The notes beneath the pieces were generated by a model. The model made no database searches. It had not been told where the DNA came from and saw only the letters and a program-made list of their open reading frames with translations. Position numbers and translations under genes: made by a program. Source: Cellulomonas humilata (GTDB taxonomy: Bacteria; Actinomycetota; Actinomycetes; Actinomycetales; Cellulomonadaceae). From it: a DNA stretch of 64,000 nucleotides. Numbering within the stretch: position 1 is the stretch's first letter; the number at the start of each line of letters is the position of its first letter. Shown one piece after another: positions 11,683 through 19,910 of the stretch. Where the stretch lies: positions 186,001-250,000 of the forward strand of contig NZ_JAUSVB010000006.1 of assembly GCF_030814415.1 (NCBI RefSeq), given 5' to 3'.

Positions 11683-12411
11683 GTGGACGCAGTCGCACCG
11701 AACTGGTACCCGGACCCCCAGCGGGACGGGATGCTCCGGTGGTGGGACGGCACGCGGTGGACCGAGCACGTGCAGCCGGGCCGGATGGTCGGCAAACCGA
11801 TCGTCGGGCAAGAGGCCACGGGAGGGGTCGGACCGGTCACGTGGCACGGCCCGAACGACCCGGTCACGCACGCCTTCCCGCCGATCACGGACGAGCGGTA
11901 CGCGGGCTCGCCGCTGGCGCAGGCGGTCGCCCAGCACGTGCGGGGCGACCGGAGCGGCGGGGACGTGCAGATCCCCATCGAGCACCAGGCGGCGGTCGAG
12001 GCCGCGTACCAGCTGCGCAGGAGGGGCGGCGTGGTGGGCGCGATCGCGGGGGTCGGCGAGCAGCTCTTCGTGGAGACGATGGTGGCCAGGCCTGACCCCG
12101 ACATCGCGGCTCCGGGATGGATGGTCGGCCCCGGGACGGGATCGACCGCGCCGGGTATGCAGAGCGAGGCCGGCCGGGCCGGCTACCGGGTCGTCGGCCG
12201 CTCGGTCCGGGGAGCCCTTGGTGCGATCGTGCTGTGGAAGCTCCTCGTGGCGTGCGGGGTCGGGCTCCTCCTGTTCGGCATCGGGCTCGTCCTGTCGATC
12301 GCGGTCCCCGTCGCCCTGCCGATCGGTTTGCTGCTCATGGTGGCAGGGCCGCTGGCTCCGGCACTCACCCTGTGGTCGATGTCGGCGGAGTACCGACGAG
12401 GACCGTGGTGA
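11683..12411 (+). CDS. DUF2510 membrane protein
   Basis: 242 aa. It starts with a DUF2510 module (APNWYPDPQRDGMLRWWDG, residues 4-22), followed by a soluble middle with a 'AAYQLRRRGGVVGA' helix and two adjacent membrane helices near the C-terminus (about residues 183-230). GTG at 11683 is preceded by GGAG and sets the family N-terminus. It lies 86 bp after the previous DUF2510 gene, same strand, and shares the module but not the rest. Function is unknown. Confidence 0.78.
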   Translation: MDAVAPNWYPDPQRDGMLRWWDGTRWTEHVQPGRMVGKPIVGQEATGGVGPVTWHGPNDPVTHAFPPITDERYAGSPLAQAVAQHVRGDRSGGDVQIPIEHQAAVEAAYQLRRRGGVVGAIAGVGEQLFVETMVARPDPDIAAPGWMVGPGTGSTAPGMQSEAGRAGYRVVGRSVRGALGAIVLWKLLVACGVGLLLFGIGLVLSIAVPVALPIGLLLMVAGPLAPALTLWSMSAEYRRGPW

Positions 12412-12534
12412 GGGCAGCCTCACCTGAATTGTGGTCCTGACCTGCGGGTAAGCCTGCCCTTCCTTCCTATGCAGGGTGCGTGCGACGGGTCTACCGTCGA
12501 GAGAAGCGCACACCCCGCCCCCACGGAGGTCGAC

Positions 12535-12834
12535 ATGAGCACCCTGATGGACATGCCCGCAGTCGCCGAGTGTTCGGTCGCCGGCTGTTCGTACAACGAC
12601 CACTCGCACTGCCACGCCGCCGCCGTGAACATCGGCGGTACCACCGGCGACGCGCAGTGCACCACGTTCTTCCCGCTCGGCACCAAGGGCGGCCTCGACA
12701 AGGTGATCACCCACGTCGGTGCCTGCCAGCGCGCCGAGTGCGTGCACAACACGTCGCTCGAGTGCACCGCGGAGTCCATCCGCGTGGGCGCCGGCCACGA
12801 AGAGGCCGACTGCCTCACGTTCAGCGCCCGCTGA
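12535..12834 (+). CDS. DUF1540 cysteine-rich protein
   Basis: 99 aa with two copies of a Cys-rich module: C-x4-C-x6-H-C in the first half (CSVAGCSYNDHSHCHA) and C-x4-C-x7-C in the second (CQRAECVHNTSLECTA), each followed by a later Cys. This is the DUF1540 pattern, thought to bind metal. ATG at 12535 is preceded by CGGAGG at good spacing. Function is not known. A strong bidirectional hairpin follows. Confidence 0.88.
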   Translation: MSTLMDMPAVAECSVAGCSYNDHSHCHAAAVNIGGTTGDAQCTTFFPLGTKGGLDKVITHVGACQRAECVHNTSLECTAESIRVGAGHEEADCLTFSAR

Positions 12835-12838
12835 CCCC

Positions 12839-12887
12839 AGACGCGACGACGGCCGCCCCGCTGACCGGGGCGGCCGCCGTCGCGTCT
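12839..12887. terminator. Bidirectional terminator between convergent genes
   Basis: A perfect 22-bp stem (left arm 12839-12860, right arm 12866-12887) with a 5-base loop CTGAC sits between the stops of the DUF1540 gene and the convergent kinase gene. It can serve both strands. Confidence 0.85.
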
Positions 12888-12900
12888 GCGTCTGGAGAGG

Positions 12901-13779
12901 TCAGGGGTGTGCGGCGACCTCGACCAGGTCCCGGACCAGCACGGCGGCCGCAGGTACCAGCTCGCGCTCGCCGGGGACCAGCGAGGGATCCAGGGCGCGC
13001 AGCTCGGCCGCGACGTCCAGCTCGACGAGCGGGTCGATGTCGCTGGCTGCCAGGAACGCCGCCAGGAGCGCGCGGGCGGCCTGCGAGTACACGCCGCCGG
13101 CGTCGACCGCGACCTCCGAGATGATCAGGGCCGTCAGCGACACGTCGAGCTCCGCGGTGCCCGTGCGGGCGTTCGCCCAGTCCACCAGGGCGGGCCCGTG
13201 GTTCTCGGTGAGGATCACGTTGCCCGGGTGCAGGTCCAGGTGGACCACCGACGGGCCGGAGGTGACCAGCGGCCAGGCCTCGGGCTCGTCCGGTCCCCAC
13301 CCCTCGGGCGCCGGGATCGCGTGCAGACGGGTGTGCAGGTCGTGCAGGATGCCGGCCGCGTCGGGCAGCGAGACCTCGCCGGCCCCGAGCGCCTGCAGCA
13401 GGGTCGGGCCGTGCAGGCGTTCCATCACGAGGTCGCGTCCGCCGGCCTGCAGGACGGCCGGGGCGGGGAAGCCGTGCGCGACGACGTGCCGCAGCAGGTG
13501 GACCTCGGGGGACGCGTCGGCGCCGGAGCGGTACCGACGCAGGACGTGCAGGTCGTCGAGGGCGAACACGTCGGCGGTCGCCCCGGAGGCGAGGATCGGG
13601 CCGGGTTCGGCGGAGGCGGCGAGGACCTCGTCGACGGGCGGGAGGGGCTGGTCGACGGGAACGGTCGAACGGCGGTCTGGCTGGGTGGGAAGGTCGGGCG
13701 GGTACGTCTCAGCGGCCTCAGCAGCCCTTCGTTCCGAAGGCGTCGTGGGGCCGCTCGGAGCAAGTCCAGCGGAGTTCAT
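12901..13779 (-). CDS. Aminoglycoside phosphotransferase (APH) family kinase
   Basis: 292 aa, protein-kinase-like fold. The catalytic loop is VVHLDLHPGNVIL (about residue 184) and the metal-binding segment is ALVDWANARTG, both APH-family forms. An early 'ILASGATADVFALDD' stretch fits the nucleotide-binding loop. Many chromosomal members act on small molecules other than aminoglycosides, so resistance should not be assumed. The first 45 residues are Pro-rich and not conserved-looking; a later start is possible. Confidence 0.82.
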   Translation of the reverse strand: MNSAGLAPSGPTTPSERRAAEAAETYPPDLPTQPDRRSTVPVDQPLPPVDEVLAASAEPGPILASGATADVFALDDLHVLRRYRSGADASPEVHLLRHVVAHGFPAPAVLQAGGRDLVMERLHGPTLLQALGAGEVSLPDAAGILHDLHTRLHAIPAPEGWGPDEPEAWPLVTSGPSVVHLDLHPGNVILTENHGPALVDWANARTGTAELDVSLTALIISEVAVDAGGVYSQAARALLAAFLAASDIDPLVELDVAAELRALDPSLVPGERELVPAAAVLVRDLVEVAAHP

Positions 13780-13879
13780 GGATCGACGGTAGACGCATTC
13801 GCCCGAGATGTCCCCCGTCAGCTACCAAGAAGTCCCTGACCTGCGCTTTACCTCACGGACACCTGTCGAAGACCCTGGA

Positions 13880-14698
13880 TCAGGGCCGGGCGACCCGGTC
13901 GAGCATCCGCAGCGCCTGCTCGTGGGTGGTCGGCAGCGGCTCGATCCAGACGCGGACCGGCTGGCGCATGGAGGCGCGGACCTTCAGGAGCTCGCAGCGC
14001 CGGGCGATCTCCTGGTGGAGGGCCTCGAGCGGCGGGTGCGGGTCCTCGTCGGCGCGCGCGAGGACGGCGAAGACGCCCCCGCCCAGGGTCGCCATCGGGT
14101 GCCCGTCGCCGTAGGTCTGAATCATCGCGGCGCCCACGGCGGCGGACCGGGCGGCCCGGGTGAACGGGTCGACGTCACCGGTGGCCACGTCGATGATCAC
14201 CAGGTGGTGCCCGAGGTCGGCCACGGTGCGTGACCGCTGCGTGGGCAGAGTCGCGTCGCGGTAGGTCTCCGCGAGGCGGAGCGCCAGGTACTGGCGGCTC
14301 GGCAGCCCGGACTCGGGGTCGAGCGCGGCGCCGACGACGACGGCGCCCGCCTGCGCATCGGCCCAGCCCTCGCACAGCGCGCGCATGACGGCCATCGGCG
14401 GCTCGGCGGCGCCGAGGGTCCGGTACAGGCAGGCCAGGTCGTCCAACGTCTCACCGATGCCGACGCCGTCGTAGCCCCGGGCATGGCCGAGCTCCGTGGC
14501 GGCACCGGCGGGGTCGCCCGCGGAGAGCAGGGCGGTCGCGAGCGCGTCGACGGCCGGGTGGTACCAGTCCGACGGGCGCAGCCAGACCGAGCCGACGCTC
14601 TCGTCGCGCCAGCGTTCCCGGAGCGTCGCGGGCAACGCGTCCGTCGGGACGGCACCCGAGAGGGCCGGCATCGGGGCGTTGTTGGACCCTGAGTTCAT
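13880..14698 (-). CDS. Degenerate GGDEF-like protein
   Basis: 272 aa with no clear family name. The N-terminal half is helical. The second half resembles a GGDEF domain: DPESGLPSRQYLALRL fits the 'D-LTGLPNR' opening, HHLVIIDVATGDVDPF fits the metal-binding strand, and LGGGVFAVLA lines up with the GGDEF loop 'LGGDEFAVL'. The catalytic DE pair is replaced by GV, so it should not make c-di-GMP. ATG at 14698 is chosen; a GTG at 14743 is also possible. It is divergent from the sigma-surface fusion gene and shares its upstream region. Confidence 0.6.
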   Translation of the reverse strand: MNSGSNNAPMPALSGAVPTDALPATLRERWRDESVGSVWLRPSDWYHPAVDALATALLSAGDPAGAATELGHARGYDGVGIGETLDDLACLYRTLGAAEPPMAVMRALCEGWADAQAGAVVVGAALDPESGLPSRQYLALRLAETYRDATLPTQRSRTVADLGHHLVIIDVATGDVDPFTRAARSAAVGAAMIQTYGDGHPMATLGGGVFAVLARADEDPHPPLEALHQEIARRCELLKVRASMRQPVRVWIEPLPTTHEQALRMLDRVARP

Positions 14699-14754
14699 CG
14701 TCACGCTGGATGAGAGGCCAACACGTGTCGGGTGTGACGCCACTCGCGCGCCTT

Positions 14755-14800
14755 TTCACCCGGTGAACTTTCACCCTGCTTATATGGAAACGCCGCATAT
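14755..14800. promoter_or_regulatory. Divergent promoter/operator region
   Basis: This is one of the few AT-rich patches in the window. TTCACCCGGTGAA (14755-14767) is a perfect 13-bp palindrome with a third half-site TTTCACC at 14769-14775. It is followed by CTTATAT (a -10-like element near 14780) and ATATG-N9-CATAT (14782-14800). It lies between the GGDEF-like gene (minus) and the ECF sigma fusion gene (plus), and could hold promoters for both. Confidence 0.5.
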
Positions 14801-14843
14801 GGCAGGCTGTGCCGTCGACGAGGAATGCCGACGGGAGCCGTTC

Positions 14844-17800
14844 GTGTCAGCAAGCACGCAGCTGGACAGCGGTGTCACGGGAGACGCGGAGCTGATCGCC
14901 TCCGCGCGCTCCGGAGACGCTGCTGCCATCGGCGCGCTCTACGAGCGGCACGCGGGCGCCGCCTGGGTGGTCGCCCGGCAGTACTCGGACTCCCCGGAGG
15001 ACGCCGACGACGTCGTCGCGGACTCGTTCACCGCCGTCTTCGGTGCCATCGAGCGGGGCAACGGACCCGAGTCGGCCTTCCGTGCCTACCTCTTCACCGT
15101 CGTGCGTCGCGTCGCCGGGCTACGTCGTGAGAAGAACCGCCGCGTCCAGCCGACGGACGACATCGCCGTGCTCGAGGCGGGCACCGCCCTGGCCGGCACC
15201 GCGGAGGAGCCCGCGCTCGCCGGCTTCGAGCGGGGGGTCGTCGCGCGCGCGTTCCACTCGCTGCCCGAACGGTGGCAGGCCGTGCTGTGGCACACCGAGG
15301 TGGAGGGCCTGACGCCCGCGGAGATCGCGCCCATCCTCGGGCTCACCGCCAACGGCGTGGCGGCCCTGGCGTACCGGGCGCGCGAGGGTCTGCGGCAGGC
15401 CTACCTCCAGCAGCACCTGCAGGACCCGCTCGACGAGGGGTGCCGGAGTGTCGCCGGCAAGCTCGGTGCCTACGTCCGCGGCGGGCTGGGCACGCGCGAG
15501 ACCGCGCAGGTCGAGGCGCACCTCGAGGACTGCGGTACCTGTCGCGGGCTCCTGCTCGAGCTGGGCGACGTCAACCACGGCATGCGTGCCGTCATCGCAC
15601 CCCTCGTGCTCGGCCTGCTCGGGCTGGGCGCACTCGGTGCTGCCCTGCCCGTGGGCGGCGGTCTCGCGGCTGGTGCCGCAGCAGCTGCTGCGGCAGGGGT
15701 CGGTGGCGCCGGTGCGGGCGCGGGTGGCGCGGCGGCCGGCGGCACGGCGGGGGCCGGTGCGGCGGCGACCGGAACCGTCACTGCGGTCGGTGCCGGAGCG
15801 GCGGGTGGTGCGGCCGCGGCCGGCGGTGTCGCGGCGTTCCTGGCGGCGATCCCGCTCGGGGCTGCTGCGGTCGTCGTGGGCGGCGTGGCGCTCGCCGCCG
15901 TGGCCGCCGTCGCCATCTCCAATCTGTTCGGATCCCCGGACGACGCGACGGTCGCCGCACCGGAGCCGACCGTCAGCGAGTCGGCCAGCAGCACTCCTGA
16001 GCCGACGCCCAGCGCCGAGGCGGTGGTGACGCCCCAACCCACCGACATCCCGACGCCGGAGCCCAGCGACCTGCCCACGGACGACGACGTCGTCGTGGAC
16101 GACGAGGACGACTCGGCGGACCTCGCCGGTGACGTGACTGCCGACGCTCCCGCGGCGACCGTGACCACCCCGGCGCCTCCCGTCGTGCCGGCGGTCCCGC
16201 CGGCGCCCGCTCCCGCGTCGGTGTCGATCGACGTGCCGCCCGGCGGGCTCACCCTCGAGGCGGGGCTCGGCGGTCAGGAGCTCGTGGTCGGGCTGCTCAA
16301 CAGCGGTGGTACGGCCGCGACGGACCTGGTCGCCGAGGTGACCCTGCCCGACGGCGTGGCGCTCGACGGCATCGCGGCGGCCGCGCTCGACGGGCTCGCC
16401 GGGGGTCGCTTCGCCGTGATGGGCGCGGCCGGCTGGCTGTGTGCCGACGGTGCCGGAGCGGGAGTCACCATCGCCCGCTGCACGCTCGACCGCCTGCCGG
16501 CCATGTCGACGTCGACCCTGGTCCTGCGCGTCTCGATCGACGAGTCGTTCGACCGGGCGGACGGCGAGATCGGTCTGCGCGTCCAGGGGGTCGGCATCGA
16601 CTACGTCGCCCCGCCGATCAAGGTGGCCATCGCGCCGTCGCCGGCTCGCCTCGCGCTGCGCAGCGTGCCCACCACCGTCCCGCTGGTCAACGGCCGGACG
16701 CGTCAGCTGGACCTGCCCGTCGCGAACATGGGCGGCACGGGGGTCGCCGCCGGTGCCGGCACCGTCACGGTGCACCTCCCGACGGGCGTCACGGGTGCTG
16801 CAGTGCCCGGTTCGACGTGGCTCTGTACCGGCGCGAGCCCGCTGACGTGCCACCCCGCCGCCGTCCCTGCCCGGGCTGACGCCCCGCTCTCGCTGCTGCT
16901 GACGTCGGCGCCCACCGGGGTCCCGACCTCCGGTCTGCTGGCCGTCGAGCTGGCGCCGAGCGGGCGCCTGGTCTCCGAGACGGTCACGATGCCGTTCACC
17001 GTCCAGCGTCCCGCTGCCCTGGCGATCTCCGGCCAGAGCGCTGCGACCGTTGCCGTCGGATCGCCTGCGAGCGTCCCGCTGAGCGTGTCGAACACGGGTG
17101 AGCTGCCCGCCCAGGGCGTCACCGTGACGCTCAGCCGGCCCGCGGGGGTCGGCTTCGGGTCGCCCGCGGTCGTCCCGGGGACCTGGACCTGCTCCGACGC
17201 GTCGGCGTCGGCCGTGGAGTGCACCACCGGGGTGATCGACGCGGGGGCCACGCTGGACCTGCCCGTCAACCTCGAGGCCGTCACCGGTTCGTTCGGCGCC
17301 GTCGGCACCGTGACCGCGTCCGCGCAGGCACCCGACGCCGACCCCGCCGCCGCGTTCGGCATCGCGGTCGACGCCACCGCGCCGGTGCTCACCCTGGACG
17401 ACGGCGACCCGCACGTCTGGCTGGGTGGCGGAACGGGGACTGCGTCGTTCACGGTGCGCGCGAGCGGCGCCGACGCCGAGAGCACCCGCGCCACGCTGCG
17501 GCTTCCGATCAACCTGCGTGCCGTCCTCGCCGCCGCCTCGTCGCCGCCGAACGCCTGCACCGCGTCGCCCGACGAGCGGACCGTGGTCTGCGACCTGAAG
17601 ACGGTCACAGCGGGCTCGACGGTGCAGGTCCTGGTCGGCATCCGGGCGGTCGGCAGCGCGCAGGGCACCGCGTCGGTCGCGGTGGAGGCCGTCGGCGCGT
17701 CGGCGCAGAGCCAGAGCTCGGTCCAGACGTCGTCGGCCGGGCTGGACGTGCGCGGCAGCTTCACCCGGGCGGACGTGACCGAGATCGGGGCTCCGCTGCT

Positions 17801-18722
17801 GTCCTGCTCCCTGACCGTCTACGCGTGCGCCTCGGCGATCGAGAAGGGCGACCGGGACAACAACGCGCTCACCATGGTGCCGCTCGACGACGCGCCGCCA
17901 CCCCCGGGCACACCGCGCGGCAAGGTCCCGGTGTCGTCCACCGCGCAGCTCGACGTGCCCAAGGGCCGCAAGATCCTCTTCGCCGGGTTGTACTGGTCGG
18001 CGAACATCGGACCCCGAGACACCTGGAGCGGTTCACGCGAGCTGGCGCGACTGCGCGGACCCGGAGGCACCTACGTCGACGTGGCCGGCAAGGTGCTCGC
18101 CGAGCCCACCGACAACGCCTCCCGGCAGTACTACCAGTCGTTCGCCGACGTCACCGATCTCGTGGCGGCGCGCGGCCCGGGCGCTTGGTCGGTCGCCGAC
18201 GTCGCCGTGAGCGCGACGGCCACCGACCAGGACCGGACGTACTACGCGGGCTGGTCCCTCGTGGTCGTGTTCGCCGACCCCGAGTCCGACGCCTCGGTCA
18301 CCGTCTACGACGGCGGGCAGTGGATCGGCACCTCCGCGGTGCCGACCGCCTTCGAGTTCGCCGCCGAGGCGGGTACGGCCGCCCGTATCGGGGTGGTCGC
18401 GTGGGAAGGCGACCGTACCGGGACCGGCGATCGGCTGGTGCTGGGCGACACCTGTGGCTCCGGCGGCACTACCCAGCGCCCTCTCCGACCGACGAGGTGG
18501 GACGGGTCGAACGGCTCCGACAACAACGCCTTCGACTCGACGGCGACGGGCTGGCGGGCGAGCAACTCGCTGGGCACGGACGCCAAGGGGTTCGGCGAGG
18601 TGACGCTGGCATGCGACGTGAGCTCGCTGACGGCGACGACCGCCGGCGACCAGTACCTCATCGGGGCGATCACGCTGCGGTCCACGCCTGTGCCCGCCAT
18701 CGACGACGAGTCGGTCGGCTGA
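14844..18722 (+). CDS. ECF sigma factor fused to zinc-finger, membrane and surface domains
   Basis: A single uninterrupted frame of 1292 codons. Residues 16-100 are sigma region 2 (ALYERHAGAAWVVARQY, PEDADDVVADSF) and about 133-187 are region 4 (LPERWQAVLWHTEVEGLTPAEIAPILG). H226-x3-C230-x2-C233 is a zinc anti-sigma motif. Hydrophobic segments lie at about 249-270 and 331-358, separated by a Gly/Ala-rich stretch. A Pro/Thr/Asp-rich linker (362-458) leads to four Ig/DUF11-like repeats (about 461-595, 596-720, 721-845, 846-968), each with a Cys pair. A 320-residue C-terminal domain contains GLYWSAN and YYAGWSLVVVF motifs seen in secreted adhesin-like proteins. GTG at 14844 has GGGAG six bases upstream. 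Probably a membrane-anchored one-component sigma factor; with two helices the C-terminus would be cytoplasmic, so the topology needs resolving. Confidence 0.85.
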   Translation: MSASTQLDSGVTGDAELIASARSGDAAAIGALYERHAGAAWVVARQYSDSPEDADDVVADSFTAVFGAIERGNGPESAFRAYLFTVVRRVAGLRREKNRRVQPTDDIAVLEAGTALAGTAEEPALAGFERGVVARAFHSLPERWQAVLWHTEVEGLTPAEIAPILGLTANGVAALAYRAREGLRQAYLQQHLQDPLDEGCRSVAGKLGAYVRGGLGTRETAQVEAHLEDCGTCRGLLLELGDVNHGMRAVIAPLVLGLLGLGALGAALPVGGGLAAGAAAAAAAGVGGAGAGAGGAAAGGTAGAGAAATGTVTAVGAGAAGGAAAAGGVAAFLAAIPLGAAAVVVGGVALAAVAAVAISNLFGSPDDATVAAPEPTVSESASSTPEPTPSAEAVVTPQPTDIPTPEPSDLPTDDDVVVDDEDDSADLAGDVTADAPAATVTTPAPPVVPAVPPAPAPASVSIDVPPGGLTLEAGLGGQELVVGLLNSGGTAATDLVAEVTLPDGVALDGIAAAALDGLAGGRFAVMGAAGWLCADGAGAGVTIARCTLDRLPAMSTSTLVLRVSIDESFDRADGEIGLRVQGVGIDYVAPPIKVAIAPSPARLALRSVPTTVPLVNGRTRQLDLPVANMGGTGVAAGAGTVTVHLPTGVTGAAVPGSTWLCTGASPLTCHPAAVPARADAPLSLLLTSAPTGVPTSGLLAVELAPSGRLVSETVTMPFTVQRPAALAISGQSAATVAVGSPASVPLSVSNTGELPAQGVTVTLSRPAGVGFGSPAVVPGTWTCSDASASAVECTTGVIDAGATLDLPVNLEAVTGSFGAVGTVTASAQAPDADPAAAFGIAVDATAPVLTLDDGDPHVWLGGGTGTASFTVRASGADAESTRATLRLPINLRAVLAAASSPPNACTASPDERTVVCDLKTVTAGSTVQVLVGIRAVGSAQGTASVAVEAVGASAQSQSSVQTSSAGLDVRGSFTRADVTEIGAPLLSCSLTVYACASAIEKGDRDNNALTMVPLDDAPPPPGTPRGKVPVSSTAQLDVPKGRKILFAGLYWSANIGPRDTWSGSRELARLRGPGGTYVDVAGKVLAEPTDNASRQYYQSFADVTDLVAARGPGAWSVADVAVSATATDQDRTYYAGWSLVVVFADPESDASVTVYDGGQWIGTSAVPTAFEFAAEAGTAARIGVVAWEGDRTGTGDRLVLGDTCGSGGTTQRPLRPTRWDGSNGSDNNAFDSTATGWRASNSLGTDAKGFGEVTLACDVSSLTATTAGDQYLIGAITLRSTPVPAIDDESVG

Positions 18723-18726
18723 CCGG

Positions 18727-19392
18727 TCAGTCGGCTCGTTCCGTGACGGCCGCGACGGCTGCGTCGGTGGGCACCACGCCGCCGATCAGCTCGAGGGCCA
18801 ACCCCGCCGTGCGCGGCTCGTGCAGCAGCGCGACGAGGACCGCGGCGACGTCGGCCCGGGGGACCGAGCCGCGCGGCACCGAGTCGTCGAGCCGGACGGA
18901 TCCCGTCGGCTCGTCGTCGGTGAGGCCGCCGGGGCGCAGGATCGTCCAGTCGAGGTCGCGGGTCCGCAGGTCGAGCTCCGCGGCGCGCTTGGCGACGAGG
19001 TAGGCGGCGAACACCTCGTCGGTCCCGGGCGGCGGGGGAGCGCCAGCGCCCATCGACGAGACGAGCACGTACCGCCGCACCCCGGCCTGCTCGGCGCCGT
19101 CGGCCAGCAGCCCGGCCGCGGCCCGGTCCACCGTGTCCTTGCGGGCGATCCCGCTGCCCGGCCCGGCGCCCGCAGCGAACACGACGGCATCGGCCCCGGC
19201 GATCGCCTCGGCGACGTCCCGCGCGTTCGCGCGCTCCAGGTCGAGGACCACGGCCTCGGCGCCGTCCGCGACGACGTCGCCGACGTGCTGGAGCTGGCGG
19301 ACGAGGGCCACGGGGACGTCACCGCGCGCGGTCAGGGCCCGGGACAGGTGTCGTGCGACCTGACCGTGGCCCCCTGCGATCGCGATGCGCAT
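18727..19392 (-). CDS. NAD(P)-binding SDR-like protein (NmrA/YwnB type)
   Basis: 221 aa, atypical short-chain dehydrogenase fold. The nucleotide-binding loop is AGGHGQVARHL (residues 5-15). VLVSSMGAG and a later VAKRAAELDLR keep the region of the catalytic Tyr/Lys, but Tyr appears as FAAYLVAK, which fits Y-x3-K. Similar proteins are called NAD(P)H-binding proteins or sugar epimerase-like. ATG at 19392 is used because the fold starts there. It is convergent with the sigma fusion gene. Confidence 0.8.
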   Translation of the reverse strand: MRIAIAGGHGQVARHLSRALTARGDVPVALVRQLQHVGDVVADGAEAVVLDLERANARDVAEAIAGADAVVFAAGAGPGSGIARKDTVDRAAAGLLADGAEQAGVRRYVLVSSMGAGAPPPPGTDEVFAAYLVAKRAAELDLRTRDLDWTILRPGGLTDDEPTGSVRLDDSVPRGSVPRADVAAVLVALLHEPRTAGLALELIGGVVPTDAAVAAVTERAD

Positions 19393-19444
19393 GGCACCCA
19401 CGGTAGGCACGAGGGCCGGGACCTGCGAGCGGAGGAGACTTTCC

Positions 19445-19711
19445 TCAGCCGGCGTCCCCCGGGTCGGCGAGGACGTCGAGGAGCCGTAGGTGGCTCATGC
19501 GGTCGCCGAGGCGGTGCACGTCGTCGGACCCCGCCGGCGCGAGCGAGAGGGCCGTGTACGTCTCGGCGCCGGGAAGCATCTCCGTGGCGAACTCGCGCAG
19601 CACCTCGGCGACCTCGGCCAGGTCGCCCGGGGCGCGGGCGGTCCCCTCAGGCAGGCTCACGTACAGGAGCAAGCCTGGTTGCGGGGTGGGTAGCTGTGCG
19701 GGAAGTGACAT
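19445..19711 (-). CDS. Small conserved-looking hypothetical protein
   Basis: 88 aa, acidic, with no domain I recognise. It reads LLLYVSLPEGTARAPGDLAEVAEVLREFA and ends near LRLLDVLADPGDAG, which suggests a small alpha/beta protein. It is supported as a gene by GGAG positioned 6 bases before the ATG. No function can be assigned. Confidence 0.6.
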   Translation of the reverse strand: MSLPAQLPTPQPGLLLYVSLPEGTARAPGDLAEVAEVLREFATEMLPGAETYTALSLAPAGSDDVHRLGDRMSHLRLLDVLADPGDAG

Positions 19712-19910
19712 GACGTCTCCGGTGCGTGCGCGGTCCGCGGGCCCGGTCGACGGGCGGCGGTGTGGTCGGGGCCTGGTGGATCAGGACCGATGACACGCGC
19801 ACGGATACGCGGCGGCGAGGCGCAGCGCAGACGTGGTCATGAGGCGACTGTCGCACGACGGGTCGCCAGCACCAAGGGAGATCCCTCGTCGTCCCAGGGC
19901 GTGGGACGGG

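Noticed and set aside
12901..13779. Aminoglycoside resistance gene
   Set aside because: APH-fold motifs alone do not show resistance. The gene is chromosomal, without mobile context, and most such family members have other substrates.
14496..14843. Longer N-terminus for the sigma-surface fusion
   Set aside because: The frame is open upstream, but that part lies over the divergent promoter and the GGDEF-like gene and shows no sigma homology. GTG 14844 has a strong ribosome-binding site and the normal ECF N-terminus.
15600..15900. Gly/Ala-rich stretch as assembly error
   Set aside because: The reading frame stays open, codon use is normal and the adjacent linker and repeats continue in the same frame, so an error is possible but not indicated.
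18305..18722. Sortase or Por-type anchor at the end of the surface domain
   Set aside because: The C-terminus ends ...STPVPAIDDESVG without LPxTG, hydrophobic tail or basic residues; anchoring is by the N-terminal membrane segments instead.
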